Shown here in pieces: positions 35,294 through 43,380 of a stretch of 58,993 bases of DNA; positions within the stretch are counted from its first letter, which is position 1, and every line of letters starts with the position of its first letter. The notes beneath the pieces are model-generated. The model ran no database searches. It had not been told where the DNA came from and worked only from the letters and a program-made list of their open reading frames with translations. The translations under genes were made by a program, and so were the position numbers. The stretch covers positions 1-58,993 of the forward strand of contig CADBOJ010000063.1 in assembly GCA_902796305.1 (NCBI GenBank), read 5' to 3'. This DNA comes from an uncultured bacterium (GTDB lineage Bacteria > Cyanobacteriota > Vampirovibrionia > Gastranaerophilales > Gastranaerophilaceae).

Positions 35294-35625
35294 AATTTAA
35301 TTATATTCTAAAACATTATTTTAAATTGTTAAGATTTGTTAACAAATTTAATTAAAGTAAGCAATATTTATAAAGAAAAATACTTTATTAAAATGTGGGA
35401 TTACATACTACTTAACGGAACACGATTTATAAGGAAAATTAAATCAAGACGTTAAAGAGTATAATCCGCAAAGTGTTAAAGTTTAATAGGGGAATAAGGT
35501 GTTTTACTTAAATTATTTTTAAGGGTGTTTTAAATTTTTGTGTGTGGTTAAAAGCTTTTCGAAAATAGCTTAAAAATTTTCGGCAAAATGTGGTAGTTAT
35601 ATTAATTAAATAGGATGTGTGTATT
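35294..35625 (+). other. intergenic/leader region of MxWVTL gene A
   Basis: 332 bp. It holds the divergent -10 of the kinase-like gene (35300-35305), the direct repeat (35326-35342), a putative -10 TAAAAT (35389-35394), and the conserved leader motif starting GGGATTACATACTACTTAAC at 35397. A leader of about 225 bases without an open frame then follows. Near its end CGAAAAT (35560-35566) pairs with ATTTTCG (35576-35582). AGGA at 35612 precedes the ATG. Confidence 0.5.
35326..35342 (+). promoter_or_regulatory. 10-bp-period TTGTTAA direct repeat, copy A
   Basis: TTGTTAA at 35326-35332 and again at 35336-35342, exactly one helical turn apart. Such spacing is typical of OmpR/PhoB-family binding sites. 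The repeat ends 55 bp before the shared GGGATTACA leader motif, the same distance as in copy B (55) and copy C (56). Confidence 0.55.
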
Positions 35626-37221
35626 ATGGCTTGGGTTACGCTTTGTTCAAGAAAAATGAGCAACGGAATATTAGTTAACGATTATAGTTTAGAACTGTTT
35701 CGCATTCAAAACAGAAGACAGCGTCTTAAGAGCGAACAATCTTTAAGATTGAGAAAGCTTCAAAACGAACAAGATGAAATGTTGAAAAATAATGCAGCTC
35801 ACATTCACTATGACGAAGCAGTACAAGCACTTAAAGATGCACAAAAAATAGACGTAAGCACATCATCAACAACAACGAATGATAACACTCCTTATGAAAA
35901 TATAAAAGAATATACATATGATGAAGCATCAAGCCTGGGATATTTAACAAAAGAACATAAGGAAAGCTATAATAAAATTAAAAATTATGTAAAAGATATA
36001 AATAAATGCTCAAAAGTTTATAATCCAGAAACAAAACAGCTAACAATTACTGCAAAAAACGGAGCAATATTTGTAATTAATGAAGACGGCACAACTACCG
36101 TTACTTTACATGATGCCAATAATACAAGTTTTGAAATGTTCAATGTAAGTGAAAGGTTTAACGGTACCAGTGCCAGTTATGATGAGTTGATGAATTCACC
36201 TCAATGCATTCTTACCGATGCTCAAAAAGCTGAATTAGAAAAAGGTGATGATGGTAACAATTTTAAACATAACAATTTCAATTTAGACTCAACAGGTGCC
36301 GTTATTACGAGAGATACTTACGGTGCATATATGGTATTTGAACCTGATGGTACAACATATCACTGCAATGAGGATGGTATGAGGCTAAATGTATGGCATT
36401 ATGGCATTTTAGGCTGTTGCTCTGAAAGACAACCCGTGACCGAAACAAACAGTTCCATATGTAGCAGTTCATACAAAATGAGCGGCGATTTAACATATGA
36501 TAAAGCAAAAAACTATTTATCAAAAGAACAAAAAACAACTTACGAAAGAATTAAAAAAGGCATTAAGGATTTCGATAAAAATACAATATCAAGATACAAT
36601 GATGATACACAAGAAATAACAATAACCGAAAAGAACGGAACAGTTCATGTGATAGATAAAAGCGGAAAAGAAACAGTTACCCTTTCAAACGGTAATCAAT
36701 ATACAAGAACTGCTGGCGGAAAAAATGAAAAAGGCGGAGTTGATTTTAGTGAATTTATCGAAAAATTATCTGAAAGTCAGCTTGATGAAATTCTTAAAAT
36801 GGCAGGTGTTAAAGATGTTGACGACTTAAAAAAACAATATATCCTAAATAAAAGCAAATTAAACGGTTCTTTATTCTTTATCGACAATAACGGAAACGCA
36901 ACTGTTGTAAAACCGGACGGCAATGTTGCCGATATTAAGATGGATTCATCTGAAAAAATCAGAGCTAAAAATTCAGCAATCGCAAAAGCGGAAAAAGAAG
37001 TTGATTATGCTAAAACAGATTGGCAAAGCGAAGAATTAATGATAAGAAAAATGTATTCTGATCTTAAAGAAGAAATTGAAGAAGAAATCAATGAAGAAGA
37101 AAATATGCTGGCTCGCAAACAGGCAGATATCGAAGCAATAACACAAATTTTAGCAGACGAACGTGATGCGTTAAAACAAACACTCCCGCAAGCAATACAA
37201 AAATCAACTATATTCGGCTAA
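35626..37221 (+). CDS. MxWVTL-family coiled-coil protein A, long insert
   Basis: A 531-residue protein of a family I cannot name. Residues 1-60 are a helical segment starting MAWVTLCSRKM and aligning with proteins B and C; residues about 450-520 are an acidic coiled coil matching their C-termini in layout. The roughly 370-residue middle contains two copies of a 68-70 residue unit (about 95-163 and 288-355; TYD-A, then ITxKNGxxxVI-x-GxxTVTL) and a third shorter INNGNATVVKPDG-type hairpin. A cysteine pair HYGILGCC lies between them. No signal peptide or membrane helix. The ATG at 35626 is chosen by alignment with B and C over a GTG at 35617. It has its own promoter and terminator. Confidence 0.72.
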   Translation: MAWVTLCSRKMSNGILVNDYSLELFRIQNRRQRLKSEQSLRLRKLQNEQDEMLKNNAAHIHYDEAVQALKDAQKIDVSTSSTTTNDNTPYENIKEYTYDEASSLGYLTKEHKESYNKIKNYVKDINKCSKVYNPETKQLTITAKNGAIFVINEDGTTTVTLHDANNTSFEMFNVSERFNGTSASYDELMNSPQCILTDAQKAELEKGDDGNNFKHNNFNLDSTGAVITRDTYGAYMVFEPDGTTYHCNEDGMRLNVWHYGILGCCSERQPVTETNSSICSSSYKMSGDLTYDKAKNYLSKEQKTTYERIKKGIKDFDKNTISRYNDDTQEITITEKNGTVHVIDKSGKETVTLSNGNQYTRTAGGKNEKGGVDFSEFIEKLSESQLDEILKMAGVKDVDDLKKQYILNKSKLNGSLFFIDNNGNATVVKPDGNVADIKMDSSEKIRAKNSAIAKAEKEVDYAKTDWQSEELMIRKMYSDLKEEIEEEINEEENMLARKQADIEAITQILADERDALKQTLPQAIQKSTIFG

Positions 37222-37243
37222 TTCGGGCATAGAATAAACTAAA

Positions 37244-37260
37244 TGTTAAGTTTTGTTAAG
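37244..37260 (+). promoter_or_regulatory. 10-bp-period TGTTAAG direct repeat, copy B
   Basis: TGTTAAG at 37244-37250 and 37254-37260. It lies just after gene A and before the gene A terminator. The leader motif GGGATTACATACTACTTAAC begins at 37314, 55 bp beyond the repeat, and is identical to copy A over 24 bp. Confidence 0.55.
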
Positions 37261-37270
37261 TAAATCAGAA

Positions 37271-37305
37271 AAATTGCGCAATTTTTTAAGCGCAATTTTT
37301 TTTAT
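37271..37305 (+). terminator. terminator of MxWVTL gene A
   Basis: AAATTGCGC (37271-37279) pairs with GCGCAATTT (37290-37298), followed by a T-run. It lies inside the 55-bp spacer between the copy B direct repeat and its leader motif. Confidence 0.8.
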
Positions 37306-37495
37306 TAATGTGTGGGATTACATACTACTTAACGGAAAAACATTTAAACATTTACTCTAATTATTTACTCTGGATTTAAAACTATAAAGCAAAAATTGAG
37401 GAGAGCTTTAATTGGTTTTAAGGAACACTATAAACGTTAAATAGTGTAAGGCGCAAGGGAAAAAAGGTTAATATTATTAAGAAAGAGGGCACACT
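37306..37495 (+). other. leader region of MxWVTL gene B
   Basis: About 180 bases between the shared GGGATTACATACTACTTAAC motif (from 37314) and the ATG at 37496, without a reading frame of note. The last 25 bases, ending AAGAGGGCACACT before ATG, are almost identical to those of gene C and hold the AGAGG ribosome site. The -10 here is poor (TATTAA or TAATGT). Confidence 0.45.
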
Positions 37496-38344
37496 ATGGG
37501 ATGGGTTACATTAAACTTACGCAAAATGGACGATCAGGTATTGCACAACAATTTTCAAGCGCAATTGCTGGGTATTTCAAGAAGACGTCAACAGGTAGCA
37601 AGAAACAAGGGTTATCAAACTCTATTAATTAACAATGAAAGAAAAACACAACTTAATGACATTAAAGCAGTTAAGGACGATTATTATAACGGCTATCTTG
37701 ATGCGTATAACAAATATACGCAATTGAAAAAAGCCTACAATAAAGCAAAAAGCGATAGTGAAACTTATAGCAATAAAAAAAGCACTGATTCGGTAACAGT
37801 ACTATTTGATGAAAACTTCAATCCTGTATACAATAAAGAAGGTAATGGGTTTCAAGAGCAGGAACCGGCATACAAGAATGATAAAGGTGAATATATTAAA
37901 CCTGCCGAAAATGGAGAAAACCAAGGGACCCCAGTAACGGAAGGCTACTGGCTTGGCGAAGAGTATGTTGTACAGGATGGAAATCATAAAATGGAAAGTG
38001 TTTCCTACTATCAGGAAGGCAATAATCCACCAATTCCGGTACTGACAAAAGAACAACTGAGCGAACTAGAACAAATGGTAGAAAAAGCAGAGGACGATAA
38101 ATCTACTGCCTATACTGCATATAATAATGCATTTACAGAATACGAAGATAAAAAGAAAAATTTAAACGATGAATTTGACCAACAGTTACAATCACTGGAA
38201 GAAGAAACAACAACAGAAGAAAACAGCATAGATTTAGAGCAAACACAAATCGAAGCACAGTTAGAATCGTTTACTCAAGAACTTCAAGCAGTTAAACAGC
38301 AAGTAAGCCAGGATATGCAAAACGTTGTAATCAAACTCGGTTAA
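37496..38344 (+). CDS. MxWVTL-family coiled-coil protein B, medium insert
   Basis: A 282-residue protein. Residues 1-50 begin MGWVTLNLRKMDDQVLHNN and match protein C closely (ISRRRQQVARN against ISRQRQQLARN). Residues about 210-282 form a coiled coil (LQSLEEETTTEENSIDLEQT) ending QNVVIKLG, again nearly the same as C. The middle 50-210 is different: helix, then a Gly/Pro/Tyr-rich stretch of about 80 residues (near 95-175), then helix. No signal peptide, membrane helix or cysteine. AGAGG lies nine bases before the ATG. Function unknown. Confidence 0.75.
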   Translation: MGWVTLNLRKMDDQVLHNNFQAQLLGISRRRQQVARNKGYQTLLINNERKTQLNDIKAVKDDYYNGYLDAYNKYTQLKKAYNKAKSDSETYSNKKSTDSVTVLFDENFNPVYNKEGNGFQEQEPAYKNDKGEYIKPAENGENQGTPVTEGYWLGEEYVVQDGNHKMESVSYYQEGNNPPIPVLTKEQLSELEQMVEKAEDDKSTAYTAYNNAFTEYEDKKKNLNDEFDQQLQSLEEETTTEENSIDLEQTQIEAQLESFTQELQAVKQQVSQDMQNVVIKLG

Positions 38345-38359
38345 TAAGTATAATTAATT

Positions 38360-38394
38360 CTTTCGATACAAGGGCACCTCCCTTGTATCGAAAG
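38360..38394 (+). terminator. hairpin after MxWVTL gene B
   Basis: A perfect 15-bp stem (38360-38374 with 38380-38394) with loop CACCT. There is no T-run after it, so it may stop or protect the 3' end of the gene B transcript rather than act as a classic terminator. Its inner part resembles the hairpin after gene C. Confidence 0.65.
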
Positions 38395-38435
38395 TAAAAA
38401 ACAAATCCCTTTCATAGTGAGCTTTTTCAGGTGAA

Positions 38436-38452
38436 TTGTTAAGTTTTGTTAA
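38436..38452 (+). promoter_or_regulatory. 10-bp-period TTGTTAA direct repeat, copy C
   Basis: TTGTTAA at 38436-38442 and 38446-38452, followed by a consensus -10 TATAAT at 38499-38504 and the GGGATTACA motif 56 bp beyond the repeat. Confidence 0.55.
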
Positions 38453-38679
38453 GAAAATAACACAAAACAGGCAATTTTTACCTGAAATTTTTCTTTATTA
38501 TAATGTAGGGATTACAAAAAAACGGGAAACAAAAGGGATAAAAAGGTTTATTTAATTTTGGGGATTATTTTTTAATCAAGTAAGTAAAAAGAAAAAACAC
38601 TACTTATCATCAAGTTTAACGTTAGTAATTTAAATACAAAATAGGGTTACATTATTATTAAGAGGAAAGAGGGCACACT

Positions 38680-39171
38680 ATGGGATGGGTTACTTTAAGC
38701 TTACGCAGAATGGAAGATCAGGTTCTGCACAACAATTTACAACTTGAATTATTGGGAATATCAAGACAAAGACAACAACTGGCAAGAAACAAACAGTATC
38801 AATCACTGGTTATTAACAATGAAAGAAAGTCGGCAATTAACAATGACTCGACAAAAACTACTAAAGATAGCGCATATCAAGCATATATGGATTATTCCAA
38901 GCAGGAAGATAAAGATTCAGGGCAATTAACGGCACTTCAGACCTCATATATGGAAGCATCACAGGCATACGAACAACAGAAGAATAACCTAAACGACATG
39001 TATGATCAGAGATTACAGAGTTTAGAAGAAGAAACTACTATGGAGGAAAACTTCCTGGATATGCAGCAGACTGAAATCGAAACTCAGCTTGAAGCAATCA
39101 CACAGGAACTCCAGGCGGTAAAACAACAAGTAAGCACAGATATCCAAAATTCAACAATAAAATTAGGATAG
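38680..39171 (+). CDS. MxWVTL-family coiled-coil protein C, minimal form
   Basis: A 163-residue protein that appears to be the core of the family: N-terminal segment MGWVTLSLRRMEDQVLHNN and ISRQRQQLARN, a short linker with little insert (about 55-85), and a long C-terminal coiled coil (LEEETTMEENFLDMQQTEIE, then ITQELQAVKQQVS) ending STIKLG. Being nearly all helix, it could fold as a helical hairpin, bringing the conserved ends together. AGAGG lies nine bases before the ATG. No signal peptide, membrane segment or enzymatic motif. It is followed by a strong terminator. Confidence 0.77.
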   Translation: MGWVTLSLRRMEDQVLHNNLQLELLGISRQRQQLARNKQYQSLVINNERKSAINNDSTKTTKDSAYQAYMDYSKQEDKDSGQLTALQTSYMEASQAYEQQKNNLNDMYDQRLQSLEEETTMEENFLDMQQTEIETQLEAITQELQAVKQQVSTDIQNSTIKLG

Positions 39172-39219
39172 AAAAGCTAGGATTATGTAACCATCGAAAT
39201 CTTGATAATAGTGTAAATT

Positions 39220-39253
39220 ACAATGCAAGGTCACCGCCTTGCATTGTTTTTTT
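39220..39253 (+). terminator. terminator of MxWVTL gene C
   Basis: ACAATGCAAGG (39220-39230) pairs with CCTTGCATTGT (39237-39247) around the loop TCACCG, followed by a T-run. The stem-loop core (CAAGG, CACC, CCTTG) recalls the hairpin after gene B, so the whole unit, including the 3' end, seems to have been duplicated. Confidence 0.85.
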
Positions 39254-39261
39254 ATATGAAA

Positions 39262-40377
39262 TTATTTTTTGTCTTTAGTATCGGGTTTATCGACAACTTC
39301 AGCATTAATCACCTTAGTGTCAACAATTCCAGCCGCTTCATCTTTTTGCTTTTGTTTAAGGTTTTCTTCAATAATAAGCTGTTTATTTATAATAACAGTT
39401 TGAGCAATTTGGAAGACATTACTTGTAACAAGATACAATAAAGCACCTGCAGGAATTGGAATAAATACAAAAGTAACTATAATCATTATCGGCATAATTC
39501 TGCCCATAGATTTTTGCATGGCAGCTTGTGTCGGGTCTTGATTTTTAGTTTGTGTTGTTGCCATCATAACTTTCTGAGAAATCCAGATTGTAATACCAAA
39601 TAAAGCAACAAGCATAATAACATCCCAGTGTATATCTTCTTTAACAGGAACAGTAGGATATGACACCGACAAAATATCACCGTTTCTTGTAAATGTAACA
39701 TTTTCGGTTTCTTTTGTCATTATATTCATTACCGAAACTTCGGCTTTTTGAATTTTATTTAATTGCTCAAATTTTAAATTAAGGCTGTCAAGTGCAATCT
39801 TTAAGTCAATCGGCTGGTTTTCTTCAATTTCGCCCTGAATAACAATCGCTTTTTGAGGTTTCTCAATTTTAACATTATCTATAACTTCATCGGTTAAATA
39901 TACTTTTGCAGTTTTACCCGATTGAAATTGAGCATTCTTGCTCACCGAAAATTTACCGTCTAAAGATACGCCCGCATTTGATTTAATCGTCGAATCAAGT
40001 CGGTTTATGAAAAGAAAATGCGTATTTCCTGCCATTTGAATAAATTGCGGACTCATTAGCGCACTGTAAAGCATAATAAATACCGGGATTTGAATAAGCA
40101 TCGGCAAACATCCCGCCATTGGGTTGAAATTATGCTCTTTATAAAATTCCATCATTTTTTGCTGCATTAACTGGGGATTATTTTTATATTTTTCCTGAAT
40201 CATTTTCATTTTTGGCCCGAGATTTTGCATATTTTTCATCGAGCGTTGTTGAGTTACATTAATCGGCCAGAGGCATAAACGCATAATTATTGTAAATATA
40301 ATTATTGCCATACCGTAACTTCCGACAATAGCTGCCAGTTTACCCAATATTTGAATAGTCAGAACAACAAAGTCCAT
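39262..40377 (-). CDS. yidC: membrane protein insertase YidC
   Basis: YidC/Oxa1/Alb3 insertase that places and folds inner-membrane proteins; 371 residues. Helix 1 (YGMAIIIFTIIMRLCLWPI) carries the conserved groove arginine R33; FNPMAGCLPMLIQIPVFIMLY (given in part) is helix 2; the last helices are near 255-340; the tail is Lys-rich for ribosome contact. It lacks the large N-terminal periplasmic domain of proteobacterial YidC and instead has an insert of about 115 residues between helices 2 and 3 (about 130-245), as in cyanobacterial homologues. AGGAGAAT precedes the ATG. Confidence 0.94.
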   Translation of the reverse strand: MDFVVLTIQILGKLAAIVGSYGMAIIIFTIIMRLCLWPINVTQQRSMKNMQNLGPKMKMIQEKYKNNPQLMQQKMMEFYKEHNFNPMAGCLPMLIQIPVFIMLYSALMSPQFIQMAGNTHFLFINRLDSTIKSNAGVSLDGKFSVSKNAQFQSGKTAKVYLTDEVIDNVKIEKPQKAIVIQGEIEENQPIDLKIALDSLNLKFEQLNKIQKAEVSVMNIMTKETENVTFTRNGDILSVSYPTVPVKEDIHWDVIMLVALFGITIWISQKVMMATTQTKNQDPTQAAMQKSMGRIMPIMIIVTFVFIPIPAGALLYLVTSNVFQIAQTVIINKQLIIEENLKQKQKDEAAGIVDTKVINAEVVDKPDTKDKK

Positions 40378-40431
40378 TTAATTCTCCTCAATTTATAATC
40401 ATGTTTAATAGTATAAATTTTACTATAAACA

Positions 40432-40440
40432 TGCTAAAAT
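40432..40440 (+). promoter_or_regulatory. extended -10 of mnmE (leaderless)
   Basis: TGCTAAAAT, an extended -10, ends 7 bp before the mnmE ATG at 40448, with only T-rich sequence and no ribosome site between. Confidence 0.5.
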
Positions 40441-40447
40441 TTTTCTT

Positions 40448-41770
40448 ATGGAAAATAATTTTGATACAATTGTTGCAATCGCAACCCCGATGGCTAAATC
40501 AGCTATAGGGATTATCAGAATATCCGGTAGCAGGGCATATGACATAGCAAAAGAGATTTTTAAAGGCAAAATTGAAAATCATAAAATATGCTTCGGTTAT
40601 ATCGTCGATAACGGTAAAAAGCTTGATGAAGTCATACTTTTACCCTTTGAATCCCCAAAAAGCTATACAGGGGAAGACGTTATAGAAATTCAGTCCCACG
40701 GCTCATACACAATATTAAGTAATATACTTGAACTTATACTTTCTAAAGGTGCAAGAATGGCGTCCCGCGGCGAATTTACCAAACGTGCATTTTTAAATCA
40801 AAGAATTGACTTATCCCAAGCTGAAGCTGTTCTTGACTTAATAAATTCCAGATCAACCAAATCAGTCGATACTGCTCTAAATAATCTTGAAGGTTACTTG
40901 AAATCAAAAATCATATCACTTAAAAATAATTTAACAAATTTATATTCAAGACTTATTGCATCGGTTGATTTTCCGGAAGATGTCGCAGAAGTTGATACAA
41001 ATTATATCGTAACGATATGTAATGATAATATTCAAGAGATTAATAAAATATTAGCAGCGTCTAAAAGTCACGATTACTTGCGTGACGGAATAAACGTGGC
41101 ACTTATAGGCCGTCCTAATGTCGGGAAAAGCTCACTGTTTAATGCATTACTAAACTACAACAGGTCAATTGTAACCGAAATCGAAGGAACAACAAGAGAT
41201 ACAATTAAAGAAAACATTAATATAGACGGATATCTGGTAAATTTTACGGATACTGCAGGAATAAGAAATAAAGAAAATGCGGATAAAGTTGAAAAAATCG
41301 GCATAGATAACTCTATTGAAGCAATTAAACAATCAGAGATTATAGTATTTTTGTTTGAAAACAATAAGACGGAAATAGATGATAATTTACTTGAGCTTGC
41401 TAAAGGCAAAAAAGTTATTTTTGCCAAAACAAAATTTGATATTAACTCTGAAATATTTGAAAATGCCATAAATATAAGTGCATTAACAGGATACGGCATA
41501 GATGAGTTTAAAAGCAAAATATTAACGTCAATCAGAGAACTTGTGCCTGATGACACGGATTTTACGACAAATAAACGACATCAAGCTTGTCTTTTGAAAT
41601 CTAAAAAAGCACTGGAAAATGTCATAAATACGGCAACTTCAAATCATCTTGCCGATTTATGCGCATCTGATTTAAAAGAAGCAATATTATCACTTGATGA
41701 AATAACGGGCGAAGTTTTAACAGATAATATACTTGAAAACATATTTGATAATTTCTGCATAGGAAAGTAG
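40448..41770 (+). CDS. mnmE: tRNA modification GTPase MnmE
   Basis: With MnmG, it makes 5-carboxymethylaminomethyl-type uridine at the tRNA wobble position. The 440 residues comprise an N-terminal folate-binding domain (about 1-120, with SYTGEDVIEIQSHG), a helical domain with an inserted G domain (GRPNVGKSSLFNALL near 221, DTAGIRNKE near 268), and the C-terminal FCIGK with its catalytic cysteine. It is complete and unremarkable apart from the predicted leaderless start. The FAD oxidoreductase gene ends immediately after it on the other strand. Confidence 0.96.
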   Translation: MENNFDTIVAIATPMAKSAIGIIRISGSRAYDIAKEIFKGKIENHKICFGYIVDNGKKLDEVILLPFESPKSYTGEDVIEIQSHGSYTILSNILELILSKGARMASRGEFTKRAFLNQRIDLSQAEAVLDLINSRSTKSVDTALNNLEGYLKSKIISLKNNLTNLYSRLIASVDFPEDVAEVDTNYIVTICNDNIQEINKILAASKSHDYLRDGINVALIGRPNVGKSSLFNALLNYNRSIVTEIEGTTRDTIKENINIDGYLVNFTDTAGIRNKENADKVEKIGIDNSIEAIKQSEIIVFLFENNKTEIDDNLLELAKGKKVIFAKTKFDINSEIFENAINISALTGYGIDEFKSKILTSIRELVPDDTDFTTNKRHQACLLKSKKALENVINTATSNHLADLCASDLKEAILSLDEITGEVLTDNILENIFDNFCIGK

Positions 41771-43051
41771 CTAGATTAAGCTTTTTATGTATTTTGCCAC
41801 ACCCTCACCCATAGACATACAGCTTTTCTGAACTCTAAGCGCACTATGCGCCGTGAAATCAGCGCCTACAAGTTTTCCTGCAACAAATAAATTAGATATA
41901 TCTTTACTCATTAATGATTCTATGGGAAGTTGATAAGAAATTTTTTGGCTGAATTTTGATTTACATTTGTCCGAATGGATATCAATTCCGTAATCAGCGC
42001 ACAAAACTGGGTTTTTAAACATTTTAGCGGATTGCAAATCTTCTTTAGTATAAATATATCTGGGTTTAATTCTTCTATCCTCTCTTGAACCGGTAACAGT
42101 AGCGATATTTGCTATATAAGCTTCTTCAAAACCAGGAAAGGCATTTTTAACAAAGGAATACAATCTCCATATAGCTTTATATCCCGATATTAAAGAAGCA
42201 GATGAATTATATATGTCATCGGCGCAATTTTTTATTCTCGGACAATTAAACGCAACTTCGCCTTTTGCTCCCGCTACCGAAAATATCTGGAAATAGGCTC
42301 TATCAGCCTCTTTAAGAATACCTTTTTCAACACCCTGTTTTAAATATTTATCCAAAGCCCAAACTTTATCCGTGTTATTAACAGAAGCGGTTGTAAAATG
42401 TAATTCTTTAATATTTATATCGTTTAGATTGGTATTGGTAATATCTCGGTTAGTGTCAACTTTCAAAATAAAGTCCGTAAATTTTTTAATATCGACATTA
42501 GCAACATTAAATCTTAAAGAATTTTCCTGTTTGATTAAATTATCTTTTAAAAATTTACATCCTGCGAGTTTTGAAAATTCACCCGAGCTTGAACAATCAA
42601 TATAATATTTCGATTTGATTGGTAATGATAACATTTTTGAATTTAAAGTTAATTTTATAATACGATCGCCGTTTTTTGAAACTTCATTAACCGTAGTTTC
42701 AAATAATATGTCGAGATATTTTTTTATATTTGCTGAAGTTAAAATATTAACAAGAACAATTTTTAAAACTTCGGGATTTAACCAGCCATCGTTATTATCG
42801 GAGTATGTAATTTGTGCATTATATTTTGAAGCTGTTTTTATTAATTTTTTATAGTAATCACAATTTACATCAGAAACGGAAGATTTCATAATCGGAACAA
42901 CAAGTCCTCCGGTCATCAAACCGCCAAGGTAATTATTTTTCTCAATAAGAAGAGTTTTTAACTTCAATTTTGCACAATTATATGCGGCAGCACAACCTGA
43001 TGTACCACCACCTACAATAATAACATCATATTTTTTTGTATTTTTATTCAT
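41771..43051 (-). CDS. FAD-dependent oxidoreductase
   Basis: A 426-residue protein of the FAD-oxidored (PF12831-type) group. The N-terminal FAD-binding fold is VIIVGGGTSGCAAAYNCAK at residue 10, then LLIEKNNYLGGLMTGG; the C-terminal part shows NLFVAGKLVGADFTAHSALR near 390 and RVQKSCMSMGEG, which close the flavin site. Family members are found with varied or unknown substrates. The minus-strand -10 TATAAT (43064-43059) lies 7 bp before the ATG without a ribosome site. No partner gene is evident. Confidence 0.83.
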   Translation of the reverse strand: MNKNTKKYDVIIVGGGTSGCAAAYNCAKLKLKTLLIEKNNYLGGLMTGGLVVPIMKSSVSDVNCDYYKKLIKTASKYNAQITYSDNNDGWLNPEVLKIVLVNILTSANIKKYLDILFETTVNEVSKNGDRIIKLTLNSKMLSLPIKSKYYIDCSSSGEFSKLAGCKFLKDNLIKQENSLRFNVANVDIKKFTDFILKVDTNRDITNTNLNDINIKELHFTTASVNNTDKVWALDKYLKQGVEKGILKEADRAYFQIFSVAGAKGEVAFNCPRIKNCADDIYNSSASLISGYKAIWRLYSFVKNAFPGFEEAYIANIATVTGSREDRRIKPRYIYTKEDLQSAKMFKNPVLCADYGIDIHSDKCKSKFSQKISYQLPIESLMSKDISNLFVAGKLVGADFTAHSALRVQKSCMSMGEGVAKYIKSLI

Positions 43052-43380
43052 TTAATAAATTATATTATTTTATAACGGTATTTGCAAATTATTAACAAAT
43101 ACTATTTCTAAGGGTTTTACGGCTCTTTACATGCTATTTGATAGGTAGTGATAATGTATATTATGTAACTTTGTAAAAAATACATAAAAATGATAAATAA
43201 TACATAATTATAAATCAAAGCTACTTAGCGGGCAAATTAAAGCGCCTGTCTAATATCGAATTTATATACAAAATTTTATTAAAATTGCAAAAGATTATAT
43301 ATTATACAATTGCTTTTAGTCTTAATATGATTAATTTTATTTTTGCAATTGATATTCTGGAATAAAAATTAGGAGGAAAC
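43052..43380 (+). other. upstream region of the response regulator
   Basis: 329 bp without a gene. Next to the oxidoreductase -10 is an inverted repeat, GTATTTG (43078-43084) with CAAATAC (43096-43102), which could be an operator. ATACATAA occurs twice near 43180-43210. I see no confident promoter for the regulator; TTGCAA near 43285 followed by TATA-rich sequence is the best region. AGGAGGAAAC stands just before its ATG. Confidence 0.4.

Larger units (their letters stand above)
38345..38679 (+). other. intergenic/leader region of MxWVTL gene C
   Basis: 335 bp holding the gene B terminator hairpin (38360-38394), direct repeat copy C (38436-38452), a -10 TATAAT (38499-38504), the shortened leader motif GGGATTACA (38508), and a 172-base leader. 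The leader ends with AAAGAGGGCACACT before the ATG, as in gene B. Confidence 0.5.

Noticed and set aside
35617..35625. GTG start for MxWVTL gene A
   Set aside because: The ATG nine bases later gives MAWVTL, which aligns with the MGWVTL starts of both paralogues.
37222..37495. CRISPR-like array from the repeated GTTAAG units
   Set aside because: The units are 7 bp, paired once per gene and tied to promoters; there are no spacers or cas genes.
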